Part shown: positions 17,505-26,282 of the stretch, in pieces | Layout of the letters: each line of letters begins with the position of its first letter | Numbering within the stretch: the stretch's first letter is position 1 | NCBI RefSeq assembly: GCF_025165795.1 | Contig: NZ_JAJAGO010000009.1 | Span: 279,244-343,243 of the forward strand | DNA length: 64,000 bases | Source: Streptomyces gossypii | Lineage (GTDB): Bacteria > Actinomycetota > Actinomycetes > Streptomycetales > Streptomycetaceae | Direction: 5' to 3' | Program-made: the position numbers and the translations under genes | Notes under the pieces: model-generated | Database searches by the model: none | Told to the model about the DNA's origin: nothing | The model's input: only the letters and a program-made list of their open reading frames with translations

Positions 17505-20500
17505 GTGGACGACTACGCGGACTATTCGGATTACTCCGATTACTCGGGGCGGCTGCTCGCCGACCGCTACCGCCTGCCCAGACCTCCCGCCGAGGAGTAC
17601 GAACTGGCGGAATCCCGTGCGTACGACACGGCGAGCGGCCAGGAAGTGCTCGTGCGTCAGGTCCCGTTGCCGGAGGTCGTGGACGCGGAGTTCATGGACG
17701 ACGCCCCGCGCCGCGGCGGCCGTCCGGCGGCGGGCGGCTCGTACGGCCACGCCACCCGGCGCCCCGCGGACCCGGCGGTGCGGCGCGCCCTGGAGGCGGC
17801 GGTGGCCGCCTCCCAGGTGCCGGACCACCCGAGGCTGGACCAGGTCTTCGATGTCTTCCTCGAGGGCGACGGCCTCTGGATCGTCAGCGAACTCGTCCCC
17901 GGGCGCCCGCTGGCCGCCCTGCTGGCCGAGCGCCCGCTGAGCGCACACCGCGCGGCGGAGATCGCAGCGGATCTGCTGGCCGCGCTGTACAACGTCCACG
18001 CGCACGGCTGGGTCCACCGCAACATCACCGCCCGTACGGTGCTGATCTGCGATGACGGGCGCGCCCTGCTCACCGGCCTGGCGGCCGGCGCGGCGGAGGA
18101 GGCGCTGTGCGGTTACGACACACTTCCGGAGTACGGAGTGCCGGGCCTGCCGGAGAGCGCGGAGGAAGAGGCCGACGGGCCGGCCCGGCCCGCGCCCGAC
18201 CCCGGTGCGGGGATGCCCAGCGGAGTGCCCAGCGGTGTGCCCAGGGGAGCGACTCCGGCGCTGCCGCCCGGCTACGCCCGTGACACCTCGGGCGGGGGTG
18301 GCGGTGGCCGTGCCGCGATCCCGCAGCCGCGCGGCGACTCGGGTGGGCCGGGTCCCGAGTTCGGGCAGGGCGGTTACCACCCGGACTATCCGGACGACGG
18401 CATTCCGGACGGCGGCTACGGCGGCGGCCGGTACGGCGACGGCGGCTATGCCGGTGGCGGTCCCGCCGGAGGCGGGCCGGGCGGTGACGACGCGCAGCGC
18501 GCGGGCATCTTCGGTTTCGAGGGCGCGGACTCCGGCGGCGGCGCGGCGGCGCGAGCCGCGCGGCGGGGTGCGATAGCGGCCTACCGGGCCGGGGCCCGTG
18601 CCGCTTCGGCACGTGTCGAGGCCGAGCACCAAGGGCGCGATCCGGAGGCGACGGAGCAGCACGCGGAGGTAGCGGGGCACGCAGAGCCCTCGGAGCACGC
18701 GGAGATCACGGACTGGTGGTCCACGCAGCAGGGCGGAGAAGGCTACGGCCCCGACCAGCCAGGTGTGGTCGGTGCCGGTGCCGGTGCCGGTGCCGGTGAC
18801 GCGGGCCGGGGCGGCGGGGAGTACGGGCCGCAGGGGCAGCCGTACGGCCCGGCCGATGGCGGCGCGCGCGCGGACGGTGACGACCCGTCGGCACCCCGCG
18901 CCGAGCCCGGAGGGTGGGCGGGCGAGGGGCCCACGGCCCTGCCGGGCGCGCGTCGCGGCAGCGTGAGCGTCCCCGCGCCCTGGACTTCGCGTGCCCCGGA
19001 GCCGTACAGGCCGGAGCCGTACAGGCCGGAGCCGTACGCACCCGAGTCCTACGCGTCCGACCCCTACTCGCCGGAGCACACGGAGCACACGGAGCACACG
19101 GAGCACACGGCGCCCCCGACGTCCGAGCCCTACGCGCCGGAGCAGGGCCTGTCCGATGACGACGCTCCCGGTCCGTACGGCGAGCGGGTGCTCGACATCT
19201 GGGCCGATGACGCCCTGGACCCCCCGGTGCCCGGCGCCCAGGTCCCGCCCTCGCCGCCGCCCCCGGGGCCGGCGGCCCCGACCGAGTACGCGAGGGACCA
19301 GGACGCCCCCGGAGCTGCCTCGGAGCCCCTCCGCTGGGACGAGGTGCCGGACGACACCGGCGGCCGCTACCGGGGCCCCGTGACGGCGCTGGACGCGGAG
19401 CGGGCGCGGCAGGCGCGGATGATGGTCGTGGGTGCGGTTACCGAGCGCTGGGCGCCGGAGCAGGCCGGGCCGGTCTACGAGAACTGGCGGCTGGCACCGC
19501 CGGTCGGCCCGGCGGCCGACCTGTGGGCGCTCGGCGTGCTGCTCTTCCGCGCCGTCCAGGGCCACTCGCCGTATCCGGAGGACAGTGCCGCCGAGCTGGT
19601 GCAGATGGTGTGTGCCGAGCCGCCGGCCTTCGCCGAGGAGTGCGGCGCGCTGCGGCCCGTCGTCGAGTCGCTGATGCGGCAGGACCCCACGGAGCGCCCG
19701 GACTTCGAGGAGCTGCGGGGCTGGCTGCGCTCGCTGACGCGCTCCGCGCCGGAGCCGGAGGTGGGGCGCCGTCCGCTGGCGGCACCGCCGTCGCTGGAGC
19801 CAGGCGGCCCCGCCGATCCCCGGCGGCTGCCGATAAAGCGGCGGCGTGGGGAGCTGGTGCGCAAGCGGCGGGCCGCGAAGGCGGCCTCCGCCCTTCGCGG
19901 CGCGGAGAGCGAAGCACATGAGGAGCCGCCCGAGCCCCGCGAGCCGCGTCCGCGCAGAGAGCCGCGTCTGCCCCGTGAGCCGCGTCCGCGCCGGGAGCCC
20001 GGCGAGGGCGGTCCGCGCAAGCTGGGGCGGCTGCTGGTCGGGGTGGTGCTGCTGGTGCTGACCCTGGTGGTGCTGATCGCCGTGCTGTTCATGCCCGAGC
20101 AGGACGACACGAGCACCGACGGCAACCGCAACCAGAAGGGTTCCGTAGGGGAGCAGTCGGACGAGTCCGGCCAGTCCGAGCCGTCCGCCGAACCGCAGGG
20201 TGACTCCGGTGAGCAGGCTACCGAGGAGCAGGACGGGGCCAAGGACTCGGACAAGGACGAGGACAAGGACGAGGCGAAGAAGGAGCAGCCCGCTCCGCCC
20301 GCTGGTGCCGCCGAGGGCTTCACGAGCCACAAGGACGCCAGCGGCTTCCAGATCTCCGTCCCCGAGGGGTGGGACCGCCGCCCTCCGAACGCTCGTGGCC
20401 AGGTCCGGTTCGACTCGGGCGAGTTCGAGATGGTCGTCGTCAAGGGCCGGGACACCACTGCGGAGTACGGCAAGGACCCGTTGGACTACCAGAGCGACAG

Positions 20501-20765
20501 CGAGCAGGAGTTGGACGCCTACGAAGCCTCCGGCTGGTCGTCGGCCACCAATCTGCGGCGGATCGACGTCGGCGAGACCGCGATGGCGGAGGGTACCTAC
20601 ACCTGGGAGGACGACAGCGGGCGCAAGGTCTATGTCCGCAACCGCGCGATGATCCTGGACGGCCGCTATCACCTGGTGCTGGTGATCGGCCCGGAGGACG
20701 AGAAGGACGCGGTGGACGGCTACTTCGACGGCGCGGCTGACACCTACCGGGTCCTGGAGCAGTGA
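17505..20765 (+). CDS. Membrane-anchored Ser/Thr pseudokinase with large internal insertion
   Basis: This 1086-residue kinase-fold protein has lost its catalytic residues. There is no glycine-rich loop, the beta-3 lysine region reads VLVRQV (R51), the HRDxKxxN loop reads HRNITART (171-178), and the DFG position reads TGL (190-192). A low-complexity insert of about 400 residues rich in Gly, Pro, Glu and Tyr splits the C-lobe, which resumes near residue 624 (APPVGPAADLWALGVLLFRAVQG). A membrane helix lies near 840-864 and a C-terminal ectodomain (about 935-1086) resembles that of its neighbours. GTG 17505 follows GGGGAGG. It may act as a scaffold or sensor partner for the flanking active kinases (inference). 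Confidence 0.88.
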   Translation: MDDYADYSDYSDYSGRLLADRYRLPRPPAEEYELAESRAYDTASGQEVLVRQVPLPEVVDAEFMDDAPRRGGRPAAGGSYGHATRRPADPAVRRALEAAVAASQVPDHPRLDQVFDVFLEGDGLWIVSELVPGRPLAALLAERPLSAHRAAEIAADLLAALYNVHAHGWVHRNITARTVLICDDGRALLTGLAAGAAEEALCGYDTLPEYGVPGLPESAEEEADGPARPAPDPGAGMPSGVPSGVPRGATPALPPGYARDTSGGGGGGRAAIPQPRGDSGGPGPEFGQGGYHPDYPDDGIPDGGYGGGRYGDGGYAGGGPAGGGPGGDDAQRAGIFGFEGADSGGGAAARAARRGAIAAYRAGARAASARVEAEHQGRDPEATEQHAEVAGHAEPSEHAEITDWWSTQQGGEGYGPDQPGVVGAGAGAGAGDAGRGGGEYGPQGQPYGPADGGARADGDDPSAPRAEPGGWAGEGPTALPGARRGSVSVPAPWTSRAPEPYRPEPYRPEPYAPESYASDPYSPEHTEHTEHTEHTAPPTSEPYAPEQGLSDDDAPGPYGERVLDIWADDALDPPVPGAQVPPSPPPPGPAAPTEYARDQDAPGAASEPLRWDEVPDDTGGRYRGPVTALDAERARQARMMVVGAVTERWAPEQAGPVYENWRLAPPVGPAADLWALGVLLFRAVQGHSPYPEDSAAELVQMVCAEPPAFAEECGALRPVVESLMRQDPTERPDFEELRGWLRSLTRSAPEPEVGRRPLAAPPSLEPGGPADPRRLPIKRRRGELVRKRRAAKAASALRGAESEAHEEPPEPREPRPRREPRLPREPRPRREPGEGGPRKLGRLLVGVVLLVLTLVVLIAVLFMPEQDDTSTDGNRNQKGSVGEQSDESGQSEPSAEPQGDSGEQATEEQDGAKDSDKDEDKDEAKKEQPAPPAGAAEGFTSHKDASGFQISVPEGWDRRPPNARGQVRFDSGEFEMVVVKGRDTTAEYGKDPLDYQSDSEQELDAYEASGWSSATNLRRIDVGETAMAEGTYTWEDDSGRKVYVRNRAMILDGRYHLVLVIGPEDEKDAVDGYFDGAADTYRVLEQ

Positions 20766-20858
20766 TCGCGCGGGTTTCGTTCCCCGGGTGACTAAGGCAT
20801 GTCACAGCTGGGTGCCCCGGCTGGCGGACGTGACGCACCGCACGATACTGATGGTGTC

Positions 20859-22526
20859 ATGACGAACCACGGGGGGCAGGCCGACGAGCCCACGAGCTAC
20901 GGGCTGAAGCCGCCGACAGTGCCTGCGCAGCAGGAACACGCGGCATCCGCCGGAGACCGTGGCGCTTACGAGCCCACCCAGACCGCACCTGCCCCGGCAC
21001 CCGCACCCGCCCCGGCGCCTGCCCAACCCGCCGTCGGGAGCGGTCAGGACACGGGCTCCGGCCGCCTCCTCGGCGAGCGCTACCGCCTCGGTGCCCGGCT
21101 CGGGCGTGGCGGCATGGGCACCGTCTGGCGGGCGCACGACATCGTGGTGGACCGCGAAGTAGCGGTCAAGGAGCCGCGGGTGCCCGACCATCTGTCGGAG
21201 CCGGAGCGGCAGACGATGTATCAGCGGATGCGCCGGGAGGCCCGCGCCGCCGCGCGTATCGACCACCCCTCGGTGGTGACGGTCCATGACGTGGTGGTGG
21301 AGGACGGCCGCCCCTGGATCGTGATGGAGCTGGTGCAGGGCCGTTCGCTGGCCGACGAGCTGAAGGACGGCACCCTGGACGCCCGCGAGGCCGCCCGTAT
21401 CGGGGCGTCCGTACTCGGCGCGCTGAACGCGGCGCACGAGGCGGGGGTGCTGCACCGCGACGTGAAGCCGGACAACGTCCTTCTCGGGCGGTACGAGCGG
21501 GTGGTGCTCACCGACTTCGGCATCGCCCAGGTCGAGGGTGAGACGGGACTGACGGAGACCGGGGCGTTCGTCGGCTCGCCCGAGTACATCGCGCCGGAGC
21601 GGGTGCTCGGCCAGCGGCCCGGCCCCGCCTCGGACCTGTGGTCGCTGGGTGTGGTGCTGTACGCGGCGATGGAGGGCGTCTCGCCGTTCCGCCGCAGCAA
21701 CACCCCGGCCACCCTGCAGGCCGTGCTCTCGGCCGAACCGCAGCTGCCCGCGCGGGCCAGCGGCGCGCTGGGCATGGCGGTCATGCAGCTGCTGCGCAAG
21801 GATCCGGGCGTGCGGCCGAGCATCGCCGAACTGCGGCAGACGCTGGAGGAGACGGCCCGGCCGCCGCAGGTCAAGCAGACCCAGTTGATGGACAACGGCG
21901 TTCCGAGGCGCTTCCGGCAGCTGCTCCAGCGCTACGTGCGCCGCCTGCGCGACAGCCGCAGGACGCAGTTCGGGACGGGCGGCGGGGTGTTGGTCGTCGC
22001 CGCCGCACTGGTGCTGCTTCTCGTCGATCCGTTCGCGAGTGACGGGCCGCCGGACGGCTGGAAGACGCGCGACGAGTCGAAGCAGGCGCAGGCGTCCCTC
22101 GCCGTCCCGGCGGGCTTCGTGCGGTCCGAGGACGACGGCGAGGTGACCTTCACGTCGAAGGACAAGGACTGGTACATCAAGCTGACCCGGCAGAAGGACG
22201 CGGAGAAGACCTCGGTCGGGGAGGCCAACAGCAGACTCGCCTGGTACAAGGACGACTTCTACAGCGAGATGGAGAACGTCGAGGGCACGGTCGAGAGCAC
22301 CAAGTACCGGGGGAAGGACGCCGCCGAGCTCAACGCGACCTACACCCCCGTCGATTCGGCGAGCAAGAAGCGGAAGGTCCGTGAACTGGTCCACGTCAAC
22401 GGCAACGCCGTGGAGTGGCACCTCGTACTGATGGCACCGGACGGTGACAAGGTGTCGCGCGACAAGGCGGAGGGGATGTTCGAGGACCTGGTGGCGAGCC
22501 TGGACATCAAGCCCGCCAAGTCCTGA
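20859..22526 (+). CDS. Membrane-anchored Ser/Thr protein kinase (Hanks type)
   Basis: This is a 555-residue kinase with an N-terminal Ala-Pro repeat segment, then a catalytically complete kinase domain: GRGGMG, VAVKEP lysine, HRDVKPDN, and DFGIAQ. A single transmembrane helix (VLVVAAALVLLLV, about residue 385) and an extracytoplasmic C-terminal domain of about 150 residues follow. It begins less than 100 bp after the pseudokinase stop, on the same strand. ATG 20859 has a GATACT -10-like box seven to eight bases upstream and no Shine-Dalgarno, suggesting leaderless expression. ATG 20799 in frame is an alternative that adds 20 residues. Confidence 0.92.
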   Translation: MTNHGGQADEPTSYGLKPPTVPAQQEHAASAGDRGAYEPTQTAPAPAPAPAPAPAQPAVGSGQDTGSGRLLGERYRLGARLGRGGMGTVWRAHDIVVDREVAVKEPRVPDHLSEPERQTMYQRMRREARAAARIDHPSVVTVHDVVVEDGRPWIVMELVQGRSLADELKDGTLDAREAARIGASVLGALNAAHEAGVLHRDVKPDNVLLGRYERVVLTDFGIAQVEGETGLTETGAFVGSPEYIAPERVLGQRPGPASDLWSLGVVLYAAMEGVSPFRRSNTPATLQAVLSAEPQLPARASGALGMAVMQLLRKDPGVRPSIAELRQTLEETARPPQVKQTQLMDNGVPRRFRQLLQRYVRRLRDSRRTQFGTGGGVLVVAAALVLLLVDPFASDGPPDGWKTRDESKQAQASLAVPAGFVRSEDDGEVTFTSKDKDWYIKLTRQKDAEKTSVGEANSRLAWYKDDFYSEMENVEGTVESTKYRGKDAAELNATYTPVDSASKKRKVRELVHVNGNAVEWHLVLMAPDGDKVSRDKAEGMFEDLVASLDIKPAKS

Positions 22527-22657
22527 CCGCCGTCAGTCCTGACCGTCACGACCGCTCCGACCGTCACGACCGCTCCGACCGTGCCGGTCCGGCGGACTGG
22601 TAAAGACTGGTTACCCGCGGGTATGCGAGGGTGTGCGGGCGGTCGTACGCTCGGCTC

Positions 22658-24283
22658 ATGACGGACACGGACACGGATACGCAGGACCCAGCCGACACCA
22701 CAGGCAACCCGGTCGCCCCCGCCCCCGTGGGCGCCCGTACCGCCGCCGAGGTGATCACACCCGCCCTTGTCGCGCGTCTCGGCGCCGGGATCGTGGGCTC
22801 GGGCTCCACGGTCAGCCACGCACCCTTCACCGGCGAGCGGCTGACCGAGCTGCCCGCGTCCGCACCGGAGGACGTGGTGACCGCCTTCGCCCGCGCCCGG
22901 GTGGCACAGCGGGCATGGGCCCAGCGGCCGGTACGGCAGCGGGCCGCCGTGCTGCTCCGTTTCCACGATCTCGTGCTGCGGCGCCAGTTTGAGGTGCTGG
23001 ACCTCATCCAGCTGGAGACCGGCAAGGCCCGGCTGCACGCCTTCGAAGAGGTGCTGTCCGTCGCCGTCGCCGCCCGCCACTACGGCCGCAGGGCCCCCGC
23101 GTATCTGAAGCCGCGGGGGCATCTGGGCGCCATCCCGGCACTCACCAAGGTCACCGAGCTGCGGCGGCCGCGTGGTGTCGTCGGCCAGATCGCACCCTGG
23201 AACTACCCCCTCGAACTCTCCATCGGCGACGCCCTCCCCGCCTTCGTCGCGGGCAACGCGGTCGTCATGAAGCCGGACACCGAGACCGCTCTCACCGGGC
23301 TCTGGGCCCGCGAACTGCTGATCGAGGCGGGCCTGCCCGAGGACGTCTGGCAGATGGTCGTCGGTGACGGCCCCGTCATCGGCCCGGCCGTCGTCGAGCT
23401 GGCCGACTACGTCTCCTTCACCGGATCGACGCGCACCGGGCGCGAGGTCGCGCAGAAGGCCGCGGCCCGGCTGGTCGGCTGCTCGCTGGAGCTCGGCGGC
23501 AAGAACGCGATGCTCGTACTGCCGGACGCCGATCTCGACAAGGCGGCGGCGGGCGCGGTGCGCGGTGCGTTCTCCTCGGCGGGGCAGCTGTGCATCTCCA
23601 TCGAGCGGCTGTACGTGCACGAGTCGGTCGCGGACGCCTTCCTGGAGCGCTTCACCGCCCGCACCAAGGCGATGCGGCTCGGCAACTCCCTGGAGTACGG
23701 CGCCGACATGGGCTCACTCGTCTCCCGGCAGCAGCTCGACACCGTCAGCCGCCATGTGGAGGAGGCGGTCTCCAAGGGCGCCACCGTCCTGGCCGGGGGC
23801 CGCGCACGGCCCGACGCCGGACCGCTGTTCTACGAGCCGACGATCCTCGACGGCGTGGAGCCGCCGATGGCGGTGTGCGCCGAGGAGACCTTCGGCCCGG
23901 TCGTCTCCGTCTACCGCTACTCCAGCGAGGACGCGGCCGTCGCGATGGCCAACGCCACCCCGTACGGCCTCAACTCCAGCGTCTGGAGCCGGAGCGCGCG
24001 GCACGCCCACCGCGTCGCCGCCCGGCTGAACACCGGCACCGTGAACGTCAACGAGGGCTATGCCTCCGCGTACGGCAGCGTGCAGGCGCCGATGGGGGGC
24101 ATGGGGGACTCCGGGCTGGGGCGGCGGCACGGTTCGGAGGGAATACTCAAGTACACCGAGGCGCAGACGATCGCCCACCAGCGGCTGCTGCCGATGGGCC
24201 CCGCCTTCGGCATGGACGATGAGCGGCACGCCGCGATGATGAGCCGCTCGCTCAAGGCGCTCAAGGCGCTCCGCTTCCGCTGA
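22658..24283 (+). CDS. gabD2: Succinate-semialdehyde dehydrogenase (NADP+), GabD2-like
   Basis: This 541-residue aldehyde dehydrogenase has the Rossmann-associated PWNYPLEL motif, general base E278 (LELGGKNA) and nucleophile C312 (GQLCISIER). The 34-residue separation is the normal ALDH spacing. Overall it resembles the actinobacterial succinic semialdehyde dehydrogenases, which feed succinate from GABA or 2-oxoglutarate decarboxylation into the TCA cycle. Substrate assignment is by family resemblance. ATG 22658 is preceded by TACGCT, a good -10, seven bases upstream and no ribosome binding site, so the message is probably leaderless. It is followed 18 bp later by the GMC oxidoreductase, probably in an operon. 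Confidence 0.9.
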   Translation: MTDTDTDTQDPADTTGNPVAPAPVGARTAAEVITPALVARLGAGIVGSGSTVSHAPFTGERLTELPASAPEDVVTAFARARVAQRAWAQRPVRQRAAVLLRFHDLVLRRQFEVLDLIQLETGKARLHAFEEVLSVAVAARHYGRRAPAYLKPRGHLGAIPALTKVTELRRPRGVVGQIAPWNYPLELSIGDALPAFVAGNAVVMKPDTETALTGLWARELLIEAGLPEDVWQMVVGDGPVIGPAVVELADYVSFTGSTRTGREVAQKAAARLVGCSLELGGKNAMLVLPDADLDKAAAGAVRGAFSSAGQLCISIERLYVHESVADAFLERFTARTKAMRLGNSLEYGADMGSLVSRQQLDTVSRHVEEAVSKGATVLAGGRARPDAGPLFYEPTILDGVEPPMAVCAEETFGPVVSVYRYSSEDAAVAMANATPYGLNSSVWSRSARHAHRVAARLNTGTVNVNEGYASAYGSVQAPMGGMGDSGLGRRHGSEGILKYTEAQTIAHQRLLPMGPAFGMDDERHAAMMSRSLKALKALRFR

Positions 24284-24301
24284 CGCAGCCGAGGGAGAAC
24301 T

Positions 24302-26224
24302 GTGCACGCATACGACTATGACGTGATCGTCGTCGGCTCCGGTTTCGGCGGCTCCGTGTCCGCGCTCCGGCTCACGGAGAAGGGCTACTCGGTCGGCGTC
24401 CTGGAGGCCGGGCGCCGGTTCACCCGGGAGACCCTGCCGAAGAACTCCTGGGACCTGCGCAACTACCTCTGGGCACCCGCCCTCGGGCTGTACGGCATAC
24501 AGCGCATCCATCTGCTGGACAAGGTGATGATCCTGGCCGGAGCGGGCGTGGGCGGTGGCTCGCTCAACTACGCGAACACGCTCTACGTCCCGCCCGCGCC
24601 CTTCTTCCAGGACAGCCAGTGGGGCCACATCACCGACTGGCAGGACGAGTTGAAGCCCTACTACGACCAGGCGCAGCGGATGCTCGGCGTCCGGACCAAT
24701 CCGACGCTGACGCCCTCGGACATCCATCTGCGGTCCGCTGCCGAGAAGATGGGCGTGGGCGACACCTTCCACATGGCGCCGGTCGGCGTCTTCTTCGACG
24801 ACGGCCGGGACGCGGTCCAGCCTGGGGAGGACGCCGAGCCTGCGGCCGACGGCAGGCCGCCGACCTCCGGAAAGGCGGTGCCCGACCCGTACTTCGGGGG
24901 CGCCGGGCCGGAACGGCGCGGCTGTACGGAGTGCGGCGAGTGCATGACCGGCTGCCGTCACGGCGCCAAGAACACGCTGACCGAGAACTACCTGTACCTG
25001 GCCGAACGTGCGGGGGCGGTGATCCGCCCCATGACCACCGTGCTCGGCGTCCGGGAGGACGGCGAGGGCGGGTTCGCCGTCGCCGTCGCCCCCACCGACG
25101 CCCGGCGCAGAGGCCGGGGGACCGGCCTGCGCGGGCGCAGCAACGGGCGCGGACCCGGGCGCAACGCCAGACCGACGATCCTGCGGGCCCGACGGGTCGT
25201 CCTCGCCGCCGGTACGTACGGCACCCAGACGCTGCTCCACCGCATGCGCGACAGCGGCGCGCTGCCGCATCTGTCCGCCCGGCTCGGCGAGTTGACCCGT
25301 ACCAACTCCGAGGGCCTGGTGGGCGCCCAGACGGCTCCGCGCCGCTACCGCCGGAAGTACGGCAGCGACGCGGAGCTGGACTTCACCCGAGGGGTGGCGA
25401 TCACTTCGTCGGTCCACCCGGACGCCGCCACCCACATAGAGCCCGTCCGTTACGGCAAGGGCTCCAACGCGATGGGCGCGCTCACCACGCTCCAGGTGCG
25501 GCATCACACCCGGCTCCCGCGCGCGCTGGCGCATGTGGTGACCTGCCTGCGGCACCCGGCGCTCTTCGCCCGCTCGCTCTCCCAGCGCAAATGGTCCGAG
25601 CGGACCATCATCGGGCTGGTCATGCAGACCCTGGACAACTCCCTCACCACCTACCGGAAGGAAAAGGGGCTCGGCAAGGGACTGCTGACGGCACGTCAGG
25701 GGCATGGTGCGCCCAACCCGCTGCACATCCCGGAGGGCGCCGAGGCCGCCCGCAGGCTGGCCGAGGAGATCAACGGCTTCCCCGGCAGCAACATCGGCGA
25801 AGTGATGGGCACGCCGCTGACCGCACACTTCCTCGGCGGCTGCGCGATCGGCGCGGACGCCGCGAACGGGGTGATCGACCCGTACCACCGGCTGTACGGG
25901 CACCCGGGCATCTCGGTCGTCGACGGTGCGGCCGTCTCCGCGAACCTCGGCGTGAACCCCTCGCTGACCATCACCGCGCAGGCGGAGCGAGCGGTCGGGC
26001 TGTGGCCCAACAAGGGCGGGGAGGACGCCCGCCCGCCGCAGGGCGAGCCGTATGTCCGGCTTCCCGCCGTGGCTCCGCGCAGCCCTGCCGTCCCGGCGGA
26101 AGCCTTCGCCGCGCTCCGGCTTCCCGTCGTCCTGCCGGTCCCGGCCGTCCCGCCGAGGACACCGGCCTCGCAGAAGCAGGCGCTCAAGGAGCAGGAGTCG
26201 AAGAAGCAGGAGTCGAAGGACTGA
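24302..26224 (+). CDS. GMC-family FAD oxidoreductase (ChoD / cholesterol-oxidase-like)
   Basis: This 640-residue flavoprotein has an N-terminal FAD motif (VIVVGSGFGGSVSALRL, residues 9-25) and the C-terminal GMC signature region (GCAIGADAANGVIDP...VNPSLTITAQAERA). A Cys-rich segment CTECGECMTGCRHGAKNT lies near residue 210. The Mycobacterium tuberculosis counterpart choD is also near guaB3 and guaB2, so this is conserved actinobacterial synteny. The real substrate is uncertain, because cholesterol oxidation by ChoD itself is disputed. GTG 24302 follows GAGGGAG. The C-terminus is a low-complexity Lys/Gln/Glu tail (KQALKEQESKKQESKD). Confidence 0.88.
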   Translation: MHAYDYDVIVVGSGFGGSVSALRLTEKGYSVGVLEAGRRFTRETLPKNSWDLRNYLWAPALGLYGIQRIHLLDKVMILAGAGVGGGSLNYANTLYVPPAPFFQDSQWGHITDWQDELKPYYDQAQRMLGVRTNPTLTPSDIHLRSAAEKMGVGDTFHMAPVGVFFDDGRDAVQPGEDAEPAADGRPPTSGKAVPDPYFGGAGPERRGCTECGECMTGCRHGAKNTLTENYLYLAERAGAVIRPMTTVLGVREDGEGGFAVAVAPTDARRRGRGTGLRGRSNGRGPGRNARPTILRARRVVLAAGTYGTQTLLHRMRDSGALPHLSARLGELTRTNSEGLVGAQTAPRRYRRKYGSDAELDFTRGVAITSSVHPDAATHIEPVRYGKGSNAMGALTTLQVRHHTRLPRALAHVVTCLRHPALFARSLSQRKWSERTIIGLVMQTLDNSLTTYRKEKGLGKGLLTARQGHGAPNPLHIPEGAEAARRLAEEINGFPGSNIGEVMGTPLTAHFLGGCAIGADAANGVIDPYHRLYGHPGISVVDGAAVSANLGVNPSLTITAQAERAVGLWPNKGGEDARPPQGEPYVRLPAVAPRSPAVPAEAFAALRLPVVLPVPAVPPRTPASQKQALKEQESKKQESKD

Positions 26225-26229
26225 CGGCC

Positions 26230-26263
26230 GGGCCGCGGCGGTCTGATCCGGCCGCCGCGGCCC
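26230..26263. terminator. Bidirectional hairpin between GMC oxidase and LAxTG protein
   Basis: A perfect 12-bp stem GGGCCGCGGCGG/CCGCCGCGGCCC with a 10-nt loop sits between the two convergent stops. Confidence 0.85.
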
Positions 26264-26282
26264 ACGCCTCACCTCGAACGCG

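Noticed and set aside
15093..20672. Very long minus-strand open frame (about 1860 codons) opposite glpD and the kinases
   Set aside because: It lies antisense to well-supported genes and has the Arg/Gly/Pro/His-rich composition of GC-bias shadows, with no domain or ribosome binding site.
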